10,340 bases of DNA, taken from the NCBI GenBank assembly GCA_013153655.1, contig JAADEB010000038.1:1-10340 (forward strand). The letters are read 5' to 3'. The position numbers were made by a program, and so were the translations under genes. The notes beneath the pieces were generated by a model, which was not told the origin of the DNA, searched no databases, and worked only from the letters and a program-made list of their open reading frames with translations. Shown here one piece after another: positions 1 to 5,268 of the stretch. Position 1 is the first letter of the stretch; the number at the start of each line of letters is the position of its first letter. This DNA is from Chlorobiota bacterium. Its GTDB lineage: Bacteria; Bacteroidota; Bacteroidia; Flavobacteriales; Flavobacteriaceae.

Positions 1-14
1 TGATTTTCAACAAG

Positions 15-49
15 GCTAACAGCTAATGGCTAAGGGCCAACAGCTAGTA
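15..49. repeat. Degenerate 7-bp tandem array (GCTAANR)
   Basis: Five successive 7-bp units (starts 15, 22, 29, 36 and 43) match GCTAANR with one or two substitutions, for example GCTAACA and GCTAATG. Read one base later, the units become CTAACAG and CCAACAG, close to the units of the array at 3984-4011. A short 8-bp echo (CGATTCAA and CGCTCAAC) follows at 54-69. No coding or RNA function is visible. Confidence 0.7.
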
Positions 50-122
50 TTCACGATTCAACGCTCAACAATAAAGGGACAAGGAAAATGATGAAAGGTT
101 AAAGTGCGGCGAAGCCGAAAAC

Positions 123-230
123 CGGTTGCACGATTTCACGATTCAACGGTTTAACGGTTTAACATAAATAACCGGTTAAACGATTGCACGATTTAACGGT
201 TTAACAGAAATAAGCGGTTCAACGGTTTAA
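123..230. repeat. 8-bp tandem arrays (CGRTTYAA) with A-rich linkers
   Basis: Eleven 8-bp units near CGRTTYAA are arranged 5 + 4 + 2. The groups lie at 123-162, 173-204 and 215-230, separated by two 10-bp linkers (CATAAATAAC at 163-172 and CAGAAATAAG at 205-214) that resemble each other. The most frequent unit is CGGTTTAA. The same unit in the same orientation recurs at 4346-4361, 4488-4519 and 4597-4628. The rest of 1-338 has no gene: 231-338 is AT-rich and probably holds the promoter of the gene at 339. Confidence 0.85.
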
Positions 231-305
231 CAAACACAAAATCATATTTAATTTATGCTCCCAAAAAATATTATATCCATCATCACTATTTTCAAAAAAA
301 AATCC

Positions 306-313
306 TATCTTTA
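306..313 (+). promoter_or_regulatory. Possible -7 box upstream of the membrane protein gene
   Basis: TATCTTTA matches the Bacteroidota -7 consensus TAnnTTTG in all but the last base and lies 25 bases before the ATG at 339. I see no convincing -33 TTTG at the expected distance. In AT-rich DNA such a match can be chance, so this is a weak call. Confidence 0.25.
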
Positions 314-338
314 AAAGGAAATCCAAAAACCAATCCCT

Positions 339-1019
339 ATGAAAAAGTATACCGCTTCCGATGCATTAAACAAAGCCTGGGAGGTGTTTAAGCAAGATCC
401 TTTGCGACACCTCGGTGTGTTCCTTGTTATTTTCCTTATTATAGTATTTTTCGACTACCTGAGTAAATCCAACGGCATTATGCAGGCCGTTTATTTTTTG
501 GTCAGTCTGCTGCTCAGTATTTTCATCTATGGATATGCCCTGGACAACGTGAGAGGCGACTACAACGGTATAGGTGAAGTTATCAATAAGTATTACACCT
601 CCAACAAAATCATCCATTTTCTCCTCTACGGGATTATTATGATTATGCTTTTGGGAATCATTGTTGCACCGTTTTTATTAGCCTATGCCGGCAAAGGTAT
701 GAGTATGGGGGTTGCCGCCATACTGAGCCTCATCATTCTGGTAATCCTCCTATATATTTATGTACGCTTCTTTTATGCACCTTTTTACATCATCGACAAA
801 GGAATGGGTGCCATAGATGCGCTTTCCGCTTCCTGGCGAAAATCCAAAGATAACATCTGGGATATTGTTTGGCTCTACATTCTCAGTTTACTTTTAGGAC
901 TTTTAGGTCTTATCATGCTTCTTGTAGGTATTATCTTAATGATGCCCATCATCTACTTCATGGAAGGTGACTTCTATGATCAAACGGCCGGCGATTCGGA
1001 AGAAATTCTTGAAGCCTAA
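339..1019 (+). CDS. Multi-pass inner-membrane protein of unknown function
   Basis: The product is 226 residues. Hydrophobic stretches at about 23-40, 48-68, 91-117, 122-146 and 174-208 predict five or six membrane helices. The N-terminus (MKKYTASDALNKAWEVFKQDP) is a short amphipathic cytosolic segment, and the C-terminus is acidic. The part around 143-170 (aromatic-rich FFYAPFYIID, then an ALSASW segment before the last helices) resembles the F-PF-IID...AL..S pattern of DUF975 and GPDPase-membrane-domain type proteins. This is resemblance from memory, not a search result. No catalytic motif is visible. The ATG at 339 has no Shine-Dalgarno sequence, only an A-rich leader, as expected for this phylum. 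The gene stands alone: repeats lie upstream and a strong terminator follows its stop. The coding call is secure; the function is unknown. Confidence 0.85.
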   Translation: MKKYTASDALNKAWEVFKQDPLRHLGVFLVIFLIIVFFDYLSKSNGIMQAVYFLVSLLLSIFIYGYALDNVRGDYNGIGEVINKYYTSNKIIHFLLYGIIMIMLLGIIVAPFLLAYAGKGMSMGVAAILSLIILVILLYIYVRFFYAPFYIIDKGMGAIDALSASWRKSKDNIWDIVWLYILSLLLGLLGLIMLLVGIILMMPIIYFMEGDFYDQTAGDSEEILEA

Positions 1020-1054
1020 ACCGGTCATTTTATCCTTGTACTAAAAAAATCCCT

Positions 1055-1084
1055 ACAAGCGGGTCGGAAGATCCGCTTGTTTTG
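1055..1084 (+). terminator. Rho-independent terminator after the membrane protein gene
   Basis: ACAAGCGGGTC (1055-1065) pairs with GATCCGCTTGT (1070-1080), giving an 11-bp stem with one G-U wobble and a GGAA tetraloop (1066-1069). It is followed directly by TTTTGTTT. An A-tract (1043-1049) lies just before it. It ends the transcript 36 bases after the stop codon at 1019 and separates this gene from the next unit. Confidence 0.85.
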
Positions 1085-1109
1085 TTTCCGCAGGAGATGG
1101 TATTTTTAT

Positions 1110-1117
1110 TAAATTTG
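1110..1117 (+). promoter_or_regulatory. -7 promoter box for the MuiA-like/hydrolase operon
   Basis: TAAATTTG is an exact match to the Bacteroidota -7 consensus TAnnTTTG. It lies 13 bases before the ATG at 1131 and just after a terminator, where a new promoter is expected. The nearest TTTG upstream (1081-1084) is 25 bases away, longer than the usual spacing of about 19-21, so the -33 element is uncertain. The implied 5' leader is about ten bases or less. Confidence 0.5.
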
Positions 1118-1130
1118 TCTAATTAATATT

Positions 1131-3068
1131 ATGACAATGAAAGTTTCCGTTTATCTTTTTCTAATAGGATTAATCTTACATTTTTCGCCTGCATCCGCAC
1201 AGAAAAAAAATATAATTCCCGTAAAAACAACGGTAAAAAGTGTAACGGTTTTTCTTAAAGGAGCCCAAGTGACGCGCGAAGCCCGGGTGAATTTGCCTGC
1301 GGGCGAAAGCCGTATTAAATTCGAACAATTATCGCCTTTTGTGGATCCGCAAAGTATTCGTGTTCGAGGCGACGGTAATTTTATGATCACAGGCGTACGG
1401 TTCGAACATAATTTTAAGAAAGAAAGCCCCGTCACCAAACGCCAAAAAAAGCTTATCCGGCAATTCGACAGTATCAACGACCTCATGGAGCAAACCGGTA
1501 TTGCCATTTCGGTCATCGACAAACAAATCGCTTTTCTCAACAAAAACAATCAAATCGGCGGAAACGGAAAAATCACCGTCAACGACCTTCAATCCGTAGG
1601 AAATTATTATGCCGGCCAATTGGAAAAACTAAAAATGCGGAAATGGAAGCTCGAAAAACGCAAAAAATACTTGGAAAAAGAAAAGGAAAAAATCGCCGGT
1701 GAGTTAAAGAAAACAGCTACGGAAAAATACTTTCCTCCCGGGGAAATCATGGTGGAAATCCGCGCGGAAAAACCCGTTAGAGGAAAAATTCGTTTAACCT
1801 ATCAAGTGGAACATGCGGGTTGGTATCCCTTGTACGAGATTCATGCTTCGGGCGAAGGCAAAGATTTGGGATTGATTTACAAGGCAAAAGTTTATCAACA
1901 AACCCGGGTGGACTGGAAAAACGTCCAATTAAGTATTTCTTCGGGCAATCCTTCCTATGAAGCCCAGCTTCCCAAACCGTCGCCCCTGATTGTGGGACGC
2001 GATGTACCGGACGAAACCGTAACCGGCACCGGAGCATTTGAAATCAAAGGCACGGTGCGCGACAAACAAACCGGCGAACCTCTGCCCGGTGTGAATATCC
2101 TCATCAAAGGCACCTCCATAGGCACCACCACCGATTTCGACGGCCGTTACAAACTCCGGGTGCCCGGACCGGATGCCATTGTGCACATAAGTTATATAGG
2201 ATACAATCCCGTGGAATTCCGTGCCGGCGACAAAAACCGGTGGAATGTTTATTTGGAAGCCGGCGAGACACTACAAGAGGTGGTTGTGGACATTTCAGGC
2301 ATGAAACGAAATCCGTTGAGTCCTGCCAATGCCGGTGCGGCCCTTTCCGGCAAGGTGGCCGGAGCCATAGCCTTTGAGGACGAGGAAGACGACAAAAAAG
2401 AGGAAACGGACATCCTAAAACCGCGCAGCATCATCCTGCCGGTGGAAACGGTGGCCGGCCAAACCTCCGTTTCATTTAAGATACGCAAACCTTACAGCAT
2501 CCCTTCCGAAGCGCTACCCGTGTCGGTGGAAGTAAGCCGCTTCCGCATTCCCGCACGTTACTTATACCAAACCGTGCCCTACAAAGTTCAAGAAGCCTTC
2601 CTGACCGCCGAATTTACCAACGGCGAAAAATATAAACTCCTGCCGGGCGAAGCCATGGTATTTGCCGACAAAACTTATTTGGGCAAAACCCTTCTTATGC
2701 CGCAATCGACGGACGATACGCTTAGCATTTCGCTGGGTCACGACCCGGATGTGGCGGTGGAACGAAGTCCCGTAAAAGATTTTACACGAAAACGCATGCT
2801 GGGCAACAAAATCATCGAAGAACGGCAATGGCTCATAAAGATCAAAAACAATAAATCCCGTAGCATCACCCTCCGCGTATACGACCGTGTGCCCGTGTCC
2901 AACATTTCGTCGGTGGATGTGGAAGTTTTGGAACTCTCCGGCGGAAAAATGGATAAGGACACGGGTATCGTCACCTGGACGTTGAAATTACCCCCCGGAA
3001 AAAGAAAGAAACTACGCTTGGGCTACCGCATAAAATATCCAGAATATTTAAAAATCGATTTGGACTAA
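1131..3068 (+). CDS. Secreted MuiA-like protein (DUF4140/DUF4139) with inserted CarboxypepD_reg-like domain
   Basis: The product is 645 residues. A signal peptide (hydrophobic 5-18, cleavage probably after A-S-A at 21-23, next residue Gln) predicts export. Domains in order: DUF4140-like N-terminal domain (about 33-95, containing VKSVTVFLKGAQVTR); a Lys/Glu-rich coiled coil (about 103-197); DUF4139-like domain, begun by AGWYPLYEIHA (229-239) and DWKNVQLSISSGNP (261-274) and completed by about 435-645, ending in a PPGKRKKLRLGYRIKYP segment. Between the two DUF4139 parts lies a CarboxypepD_reg-like beta-sandwich (about 303-390: GTVRDKQTGEPLPGVNILIKG, TTTDFDGRYKL, ISYIGYNPVEF), followed by ETLQEVVV and an acidic linker (416-427). 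The family is often annotated as mucoidy inhibitor A, but its biochemical role is unknown. ATG 1131 was chosen; ATG 1137 is an alternative two codons in. The gene ends in a one-base overlap with the lipoprotein hydrolase gene, so the two are probably translationally coupled. Confidence 0.88.
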   Translation: MTMKVSVYLFLIGLILHFSPASAQKKNIIPVKTTVKSVTVFLKGAQVTREARVNLPAGESRIKFEQLSPFVDPQSIRVRGDGNFMITGVRFEHNFKKESPVTKRQKKLIRQFDSINDLMEQTGIAISVIDKQIAFLNKNNQIGGNGKITVNDLQSVGNYYAGQLEKLKMRKWKLEKRKKYLEKEKEKIAGELKKTATEKYFPPGEIMVEIRAEKPVRGKIRLTYQVEHAGWYPLYEIHASGEGKDLGLIYKAKVYQQTRVDWKNVQLSISSGNPSYEAQLPKPSPLIVGRDVPDETVTGTGAFEIKGTVRDKQTGEPLPGVNILIKGTSIGTTTDFDGRYKLRVPGPDAIVHISYIGYNPVEFRAGDKNRWNVYLEAGETLQEVVVDISGMKRNPLSPANAGAALSGKVAGAIAFEDEEDDKKEETDILKPRSIILPVETVAGQTSVSFKIRKPYSIPSEALPVSVEVSRFRIPARYLYQTVPYKVQEAFLTAEFTNGEKYKLLPGEAMVFADKTYLGKTLLMPQSTDDTLSISLGHDPDVAVERSPVKDFTRKRMLGNKIIEERQWLIKIKNNKSRSITLRVYDRVPVSNISSVDVEVLELSGGKMDKDTGIVTWTLKLPPGKRKKLRLGYRIKYPEYLKIDLD

Positions 3069-3934
3069 TGATAAATAAATTACAAACCGCAATATTCCTG
3101 ACACTGGTTTTCACCTTCTTTTCATGCCGCAAAGAAGATACACCGGATCCGGCTCCCCAACCCCGGGAAGAAGTGGTGGCCTACGGGGTGGCCTACGGAA
3201 CCGACAGCCTCCAAATCATGGACGTTTACATTCCCTACGGTCTGCGCGACACCATGGCTTTGCTGGTAATGGTGCACGGCGGAAGTTGGTATACCGGCGA
3301 CCGCTCTCATTTTGCCGCTTGGTTTGAATATGAAAAAAACCGGAAACAATACGCCGCCATTAATATCGAATACCGCCTCGACACCGACCAAACCGTTCCC
3401 ATACCCATGCAAACCGATGATATTGCCGCCGCCATCCGCGCCGTTAAGGAAAAATACGACCTGAATATCACCAAAATCGGAATGCTGGGGGTGAGCGCAG
3501 GGGCGCATTTGGCCGCCTTGTATGCCTATCGTTACGATACGGAACATCATGTAAAGGCCGTGGTGGACTGGTGCGGACCGGTGGATTTCAACGACCCGCA
3601 ATATCATGAACCCGGTCATTGGGCATGGATTTTTTCAGGCATCGAATATATCTTCGGACGGCCGTACCAAGGAAACGAAGATTATTATGCTTCGGTGAGC
3701 CCCTATTTTTATGTGAATGCCCAAAGTCCCCCCACCATCATCCTTCACGGCGAACAGGATACCCTGGTTCCGCCTTCGCAAGCCATACGCTTACACGAAA
3801 AATTGGACCGGGCGGGAGTGGATAACGAATTGCACTTGTATCCCCACAGCGGACATATTTTCGAAAGGCAGGACGGCCTCGATGCCTTTTGGCATTGCGA
3901 ACCTTTCCTGGACAGGCATCTGCTGGGGCATTAA
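3068..3934 (+). CDS. Alpha/beta-hydrolase (esterase/lipase-like) lipoprotein
   Basis: The product is 288 residues. The N-terminus is a lipoprotein signal (hydrophobic 8-18, lipobox-like FFSC with Cys20). After it come R-K-E-D and a Pro-rich linker (26-33). K-E-D just after the Cys fits the surface-export signal described for Bacteroidota lipoproteins (K followed by two acidic residues), so display on the cell surface is inferred. The catalytic domain has the oxyanion-hole motif HGGSW (70-74), the nucleophile elbow GVSAGAH with Ser143, Asp231 in GEQDTLVP, and His263 in SGHIF: a complete Ser-Asp-His triad. HGGSW and the overall order resemble the carboxylesterase/acetyl-esterase group (COG0657; BD-FAE type). 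The substrate is not evident. Its ATG overlaps the stop of the MuiA-like gene (TAATG), which implies coupled translation. No clear hairpin terminator follows. Confidence 0.88.
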   Translation: MINKLQTAIFLTLVFTFFSCRKEDTPDPAPQPREEVVAYGVAYGTDSLQIMDVYIPYGLRDTMALLVMVHGGSWYTGDRSHFAAWFEYEKNRKQYAAINIEYRLDTDQTVPIPMQTDDIAAAIRAVKEKYDLNITKIGMLGVSAGAHLAALYAYRYDTEHHVKAVVDWCGPVDFNDPQYHEPGHWAWIFSGIEYIFGRPYQGNEDYYASVSPYFYVNAQSPPTIILHGEQDTLVPPSQAIRLHEKLDRAGVDNELHLYPHSGHIFERQDGLDAFWHCEPFLDRHLLGH

Positions 3935-3946
3935 TGTATAATGAAA

Positions 3947-3974
3947 GAGTGAAGGAGTGAAGGAGTGAAGGAGT
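3947..3974. repeat. 8-bp tandem array (GAGTGAAG), 3.5 copies
   Basis: Three perfect copies of GAGTGAAG (3947-3970) and a half copy (GAGT) run into a T-tract (3974-3980). It begins 13 bases after the stop codon of the hydrolase gene. Perfect copies suggest that it is younger than the other arrays in the region. The stretch 3935-4659 has no gene on either strand that I can support. Confidence 0.85.
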
Positions 3975-3983
3975 TTTTTTCTA

Positions 3984-4011
3984 TGAACAACTAACAACCA
4001 ACAGTGAACAA
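3984..4011. repeat. 7-bp tandem array (YNAACAR), 4 copies
   Basis: The units TGAACAA, CTAACAA, CCAACAG and TGAACAA follow each other without gaps, and a T-tract follows at 4012-4018. The units CTAACAA and CCAACAG are close to units of the array at 15-49. A 12-bp direct repeat, TTTAGTGAATAG, follows at 4016-4027 and 4039-4050. Confidence 0.75.
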
Positions 4012-4059
4012 TTTTTTTAGTGAATAGGAAAATAGTGGTTTAGTGAATAGTTGAAGAGA

Positions 4060-4080
4060 ACCGATGACCGGTGACGGATG
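4060..4080. repeat. 7-bp tandem array (ACCGGTG-like), 3 copies
   Basis: The units ACCGATG, ACCGGTG and ACGGATG abut the left end of the MITE-like element. Within it, GATGACCGGTGAC (4063-4075) is the exact reverse complement of GTCACCGGTCATC at 4460-4472, so it is an inverted relative of the array at 4451-4478. Confidence 0.65.
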
Positions 4081-4082
4081 CG

Positions 4083-4297
4083 GTCATTGCGAGGCTCCGC
4101 AGCTGGGGAATAAGCAAAGAAATGCGGAGCCGTGGTCCCACAGGGATTAAAACAATCTCCTTCTGTGGAACATGGTACTTACTTGTTAGGCTTGCCTCAT
4201 TATGTAGAGGGAGATGGCTTTCCGCCTGAGGAATCTCTATTCCTTATAAGTTTTTGGTAAAGGAGATTCCTCGTCGCTGCGCTTCCCTCGGAATAAC
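4083..4297. mobile_element. MITE-like / intergenic palindromic element of about 215 bp
   Basis: The ends are imperfect terminal inverted repeats. GTCATTGCGAGG (4083-4094) matches the reverse complement of CCTCGGAATAAC (4286-4297) at 10 of 12 positions, and with a one-base gap the similarity runs on to a shared CGCAGC. Inside are a perfect 9-bp inverted repeat (GGCTCCGCA 4093-4101 with TGCGGAGCC 4123-4131), a perfect 10-bp one (GAGGAATCTC 4228-4237 with GAGATTCCTC 4263-4272), and a smaller stem (CCACAG 4138-4143 with CTGTGG 4163-4168). It has no ORF. The GTCATTGCGAGG...GAGATT...CCTCG pattern resembles a repeat I recall between genes in many bacterial genomes. Non-autonomous mobility is inferred, and I see no target-site duplication. 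Confidence 0.65.
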
Positions 4298-4318
4298 AAA
4301 GGTAACTATTTGATTTAG

Positions 4319-4342
4319 TCAAGGTTAAGGTTAAAGTCAAGG
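4319..4342. repeat. 6-bp tandem array (TYAARG), 4 copies
   Basis: The hexamers TCAAGG, TTAAGG, TTAAAG and TCAAGG are contiguous. They begin 21 bases after the right end of the MITE-like element. A second hexamer array of the same unit lies at 4564-4593. Confidence 0.7.
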
Positions 4343-4345
4343 TAT

Positions 4346-4401
4346 CGATTTAACGATTTAACAAACCTATTCAACCCTTCAATTTTTCAACTATTCAACA
4401 G
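4346..4401. repeat. 8-bp periodic array, 7 units
   Basis: Two copies of CGATTTAA (4346-4361) and a divergent unit (4362-4369) are followed in register by four units beginning TTCAA (4370, 4378, 4386 and 4394). The 8-bp period holds across all 56 bases although the unit changes. The first unit is the one seen at 123-230. Confidence 0.75.
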
Positions 4402-4410
4402 AAAAAATCA

Positions 4411-4438
4411 CGTTTTCCGTTATCCGTTTCCCGTGTCA
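4411..4438. repeat. 7-bp tandem array (CGTTNYC), 4 copies
   Basis: The units CGTTTTC, CGTTATC, CGTTTCC and CGTGTCA are contiguous. A-rich linkers flank the array (4402-4410 and 4439-4450). Confidence 0.7.
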
Positions 4439-4450
4439 CAAAAAATGCAC

Positions 4451-4478
4451 CGGTCATCGGTCACCGGTCATCCGTCAT
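4451..4478. repeat. 7-bp tandem array (CGGTCAY), 4 copies
   Basis: The units CGGTCAT, CGGTCAC, CGGTCAT and CCGTCAT are contiguous. The unit is the reverse complement of the ATGACCG sequence within 4060-4080. An A-containing linker (4479-4487) separates it from the next array. Confidence 0.8.
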
Positions 4479-4487
4479 CAGTAAAAC

Positions 4488-4519
4488 CGATTCAACGATT
4501 TAACGATTCCACAATTTAA
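4488..4519. repeat. 8-bp tandem array (CRATTYAA), 4 copies
   Basis: The units CGATTCAA, CGATTTAA, CGATTCCA and CAATTTAA are contiguous, followed by a CAAAAA linker (4520-4525). The unit and its orientation match the array at 123-230. Confidence 0.8.
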
Positions 4520-4525
4520 CAAAAA

Positions 4526-4553
4526 CCAAATCCTAAATCCCAAATCCTAACTC
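4526..4553. repeat. 7-bp tandem array (CYAAATC), 4 copies
   Basis: The units CCAAATC, CTAAATC, CCAAATC and CTAACTC are contiguous, followed by an A-rich linker (4554-4563). Confidence 0.75.
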
Positions 4554-4563
4554 CCTAAAACAG

Positions 4564-4593
4564 TTAAAGTTAAGGTTAACGTTAAGGTTAAAG
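4564..4593. repeat. 6-bp tandem array (TTAARG), 5 copies
   Basis: Five contiguous hexamers starting with TTAA (TTAAAG, TTAAGG, TTAACG, TTAAGG and TTAAAG). The unit is shared with 4319-4342. Confidence 0.8.
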
Positions 4594-4596
4594 TAT

Positions 4597-4628
4597 CAAT
4601 TCAACGGTTCCTCGGTTTAACAATTTAA
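4597..4628. repeat. 8-bp tandem array (CRRTTYAA), 4 copies
   Basis: The units CAATTCAA, CGGTTCCT, CGGTTTAA and CAATTTAA are contiguous. This is the last array before the 3' end of the methyltransferase gene, 31 bases away. Confidence 0.75.
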
Positions 4629-4659
4629 CGCAACCACGCTCCATACCTATATACTCCCA

Positions 4660-5262
4660 TTAGCGTTTTTTCATCACCGCCCAATACCAATCGGTACCCA
4701 AGCGGAAATAACCCTCCTCCAAGGGATAAAATCTTTGTTTTAGGTCCAAATCCTGGCGGCGTGTCAGGTTACATCCGTCGGCCAAAGGACGCCAAAGGGG
4801 ATTGACGAAACGCTGAAACCGTCCGTAGGACGTACCGGTGGAATGAATATGTTCGAGCACCAGCAAGCGGCCGTTGTCCTTCAATAATTCGGCATAGCGA
4901 TCAATGGCGGCCGGATAATCCCGCACCGAACAAAGCACCAGCATGGAAACGATGAAATCATAGCCATCCGCAGGTTTTATCCGGTCCAGTTCAGGGCTTT
5001 CCAAGCCCATATGATAAAGCCGTATGTTGGGCCGGAGGTTCTTATTGCGCGCTTTGAGGTACATGGCCCGCGAAGGTTCGATGGCATCCACTTGTGCCGC
5101 ATCCGGATATAAGGGAAAATTTACGCCGGTTCCGGCACCCACTTCCAACACGCGCCCCCGGGTCCCGGACAATAAACGCTTACGGTAGGGATACAAATCG
5201 CCTTCCAAAGTCCGCATAAACGGGTCGTAGAAGGCCGCCATAACGTATTGATACCAACCCAC
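4660..5262 (-). CDS. METTL7-like class I SAM-dependent methyltransferase
   Basis: The product is 200 residues, the usual size for a one-domain class I methyltransferase. Motif I is VLEVGAGTG (38-46), the SAM-ribose-binding acidic residue is Glu62 in DAIEPS, the later strand is LVLCSVRDY (108-116), and a further strand is LLVLEH (133-138). The segment WRPLADGCNLTR (157-168) together with LVLCSV is close, from memory, to the matching parts of the METTL7/TMT1 thiol methyltransferase group (DGCNLTR is distinctive). The acceptor (a small thiol or lipid) is not shown by the sequence. The start is a GTG at 5262, six bases after the TAG of the MscS gene; the first ATG (5241) would remove seven residues. 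The GTG is preferred because of the tight spacing. It is the last gene of the minus-strand train, and no hairpin terminator is seen downstream. Confidence 0.85.
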   Translation of the reverse strand: MGWYQYVMAAFYDPFMRTLEGDLYPYRKRLLSGTRGRVLEVGAGTGVNFPLYPDAAQVDAIEPSRAMYLKARNKNLRPNIRLYHMGLESPELDRIKPADGYDFIVSMLVLCSVRDYPAAIDRYAELLKDNGRLLVLEHIHSTGTSYGRFQRFVNPLWRPLADGCNLTRRQDLDLKQRFYPLEEGYFRLGTDWYWAVMKKR

Positions 5263-5268
5263 GGCGTC

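Noticed and set aside
1..60. Possible end of a gene entering from the left edge
   Set aside because: The sequence is a 7-bp tandem repeat with no protein-like frame on either strand.
107..117. Small hairpin CGGCGAAGCCG
   Set aside because: It is a four-base-pair stem with no T-tract and no gene upstream in the window to terminate. Too weak to call.
4564..4593. Telomere-like TTAAGG hexamers
   Set aside because: The array is short, degenerate and internal, next to arrays with other units. There is no sign of a chromosome end.
4319..4628. Possible CRISPR array, given regular units of about 38 bp
   Set aside because: No repeat is conserved between units: the A-rich linkers differ in sequence and length, and the 'spacers' are themselves tandem repeats. 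No cas gene is in the window.
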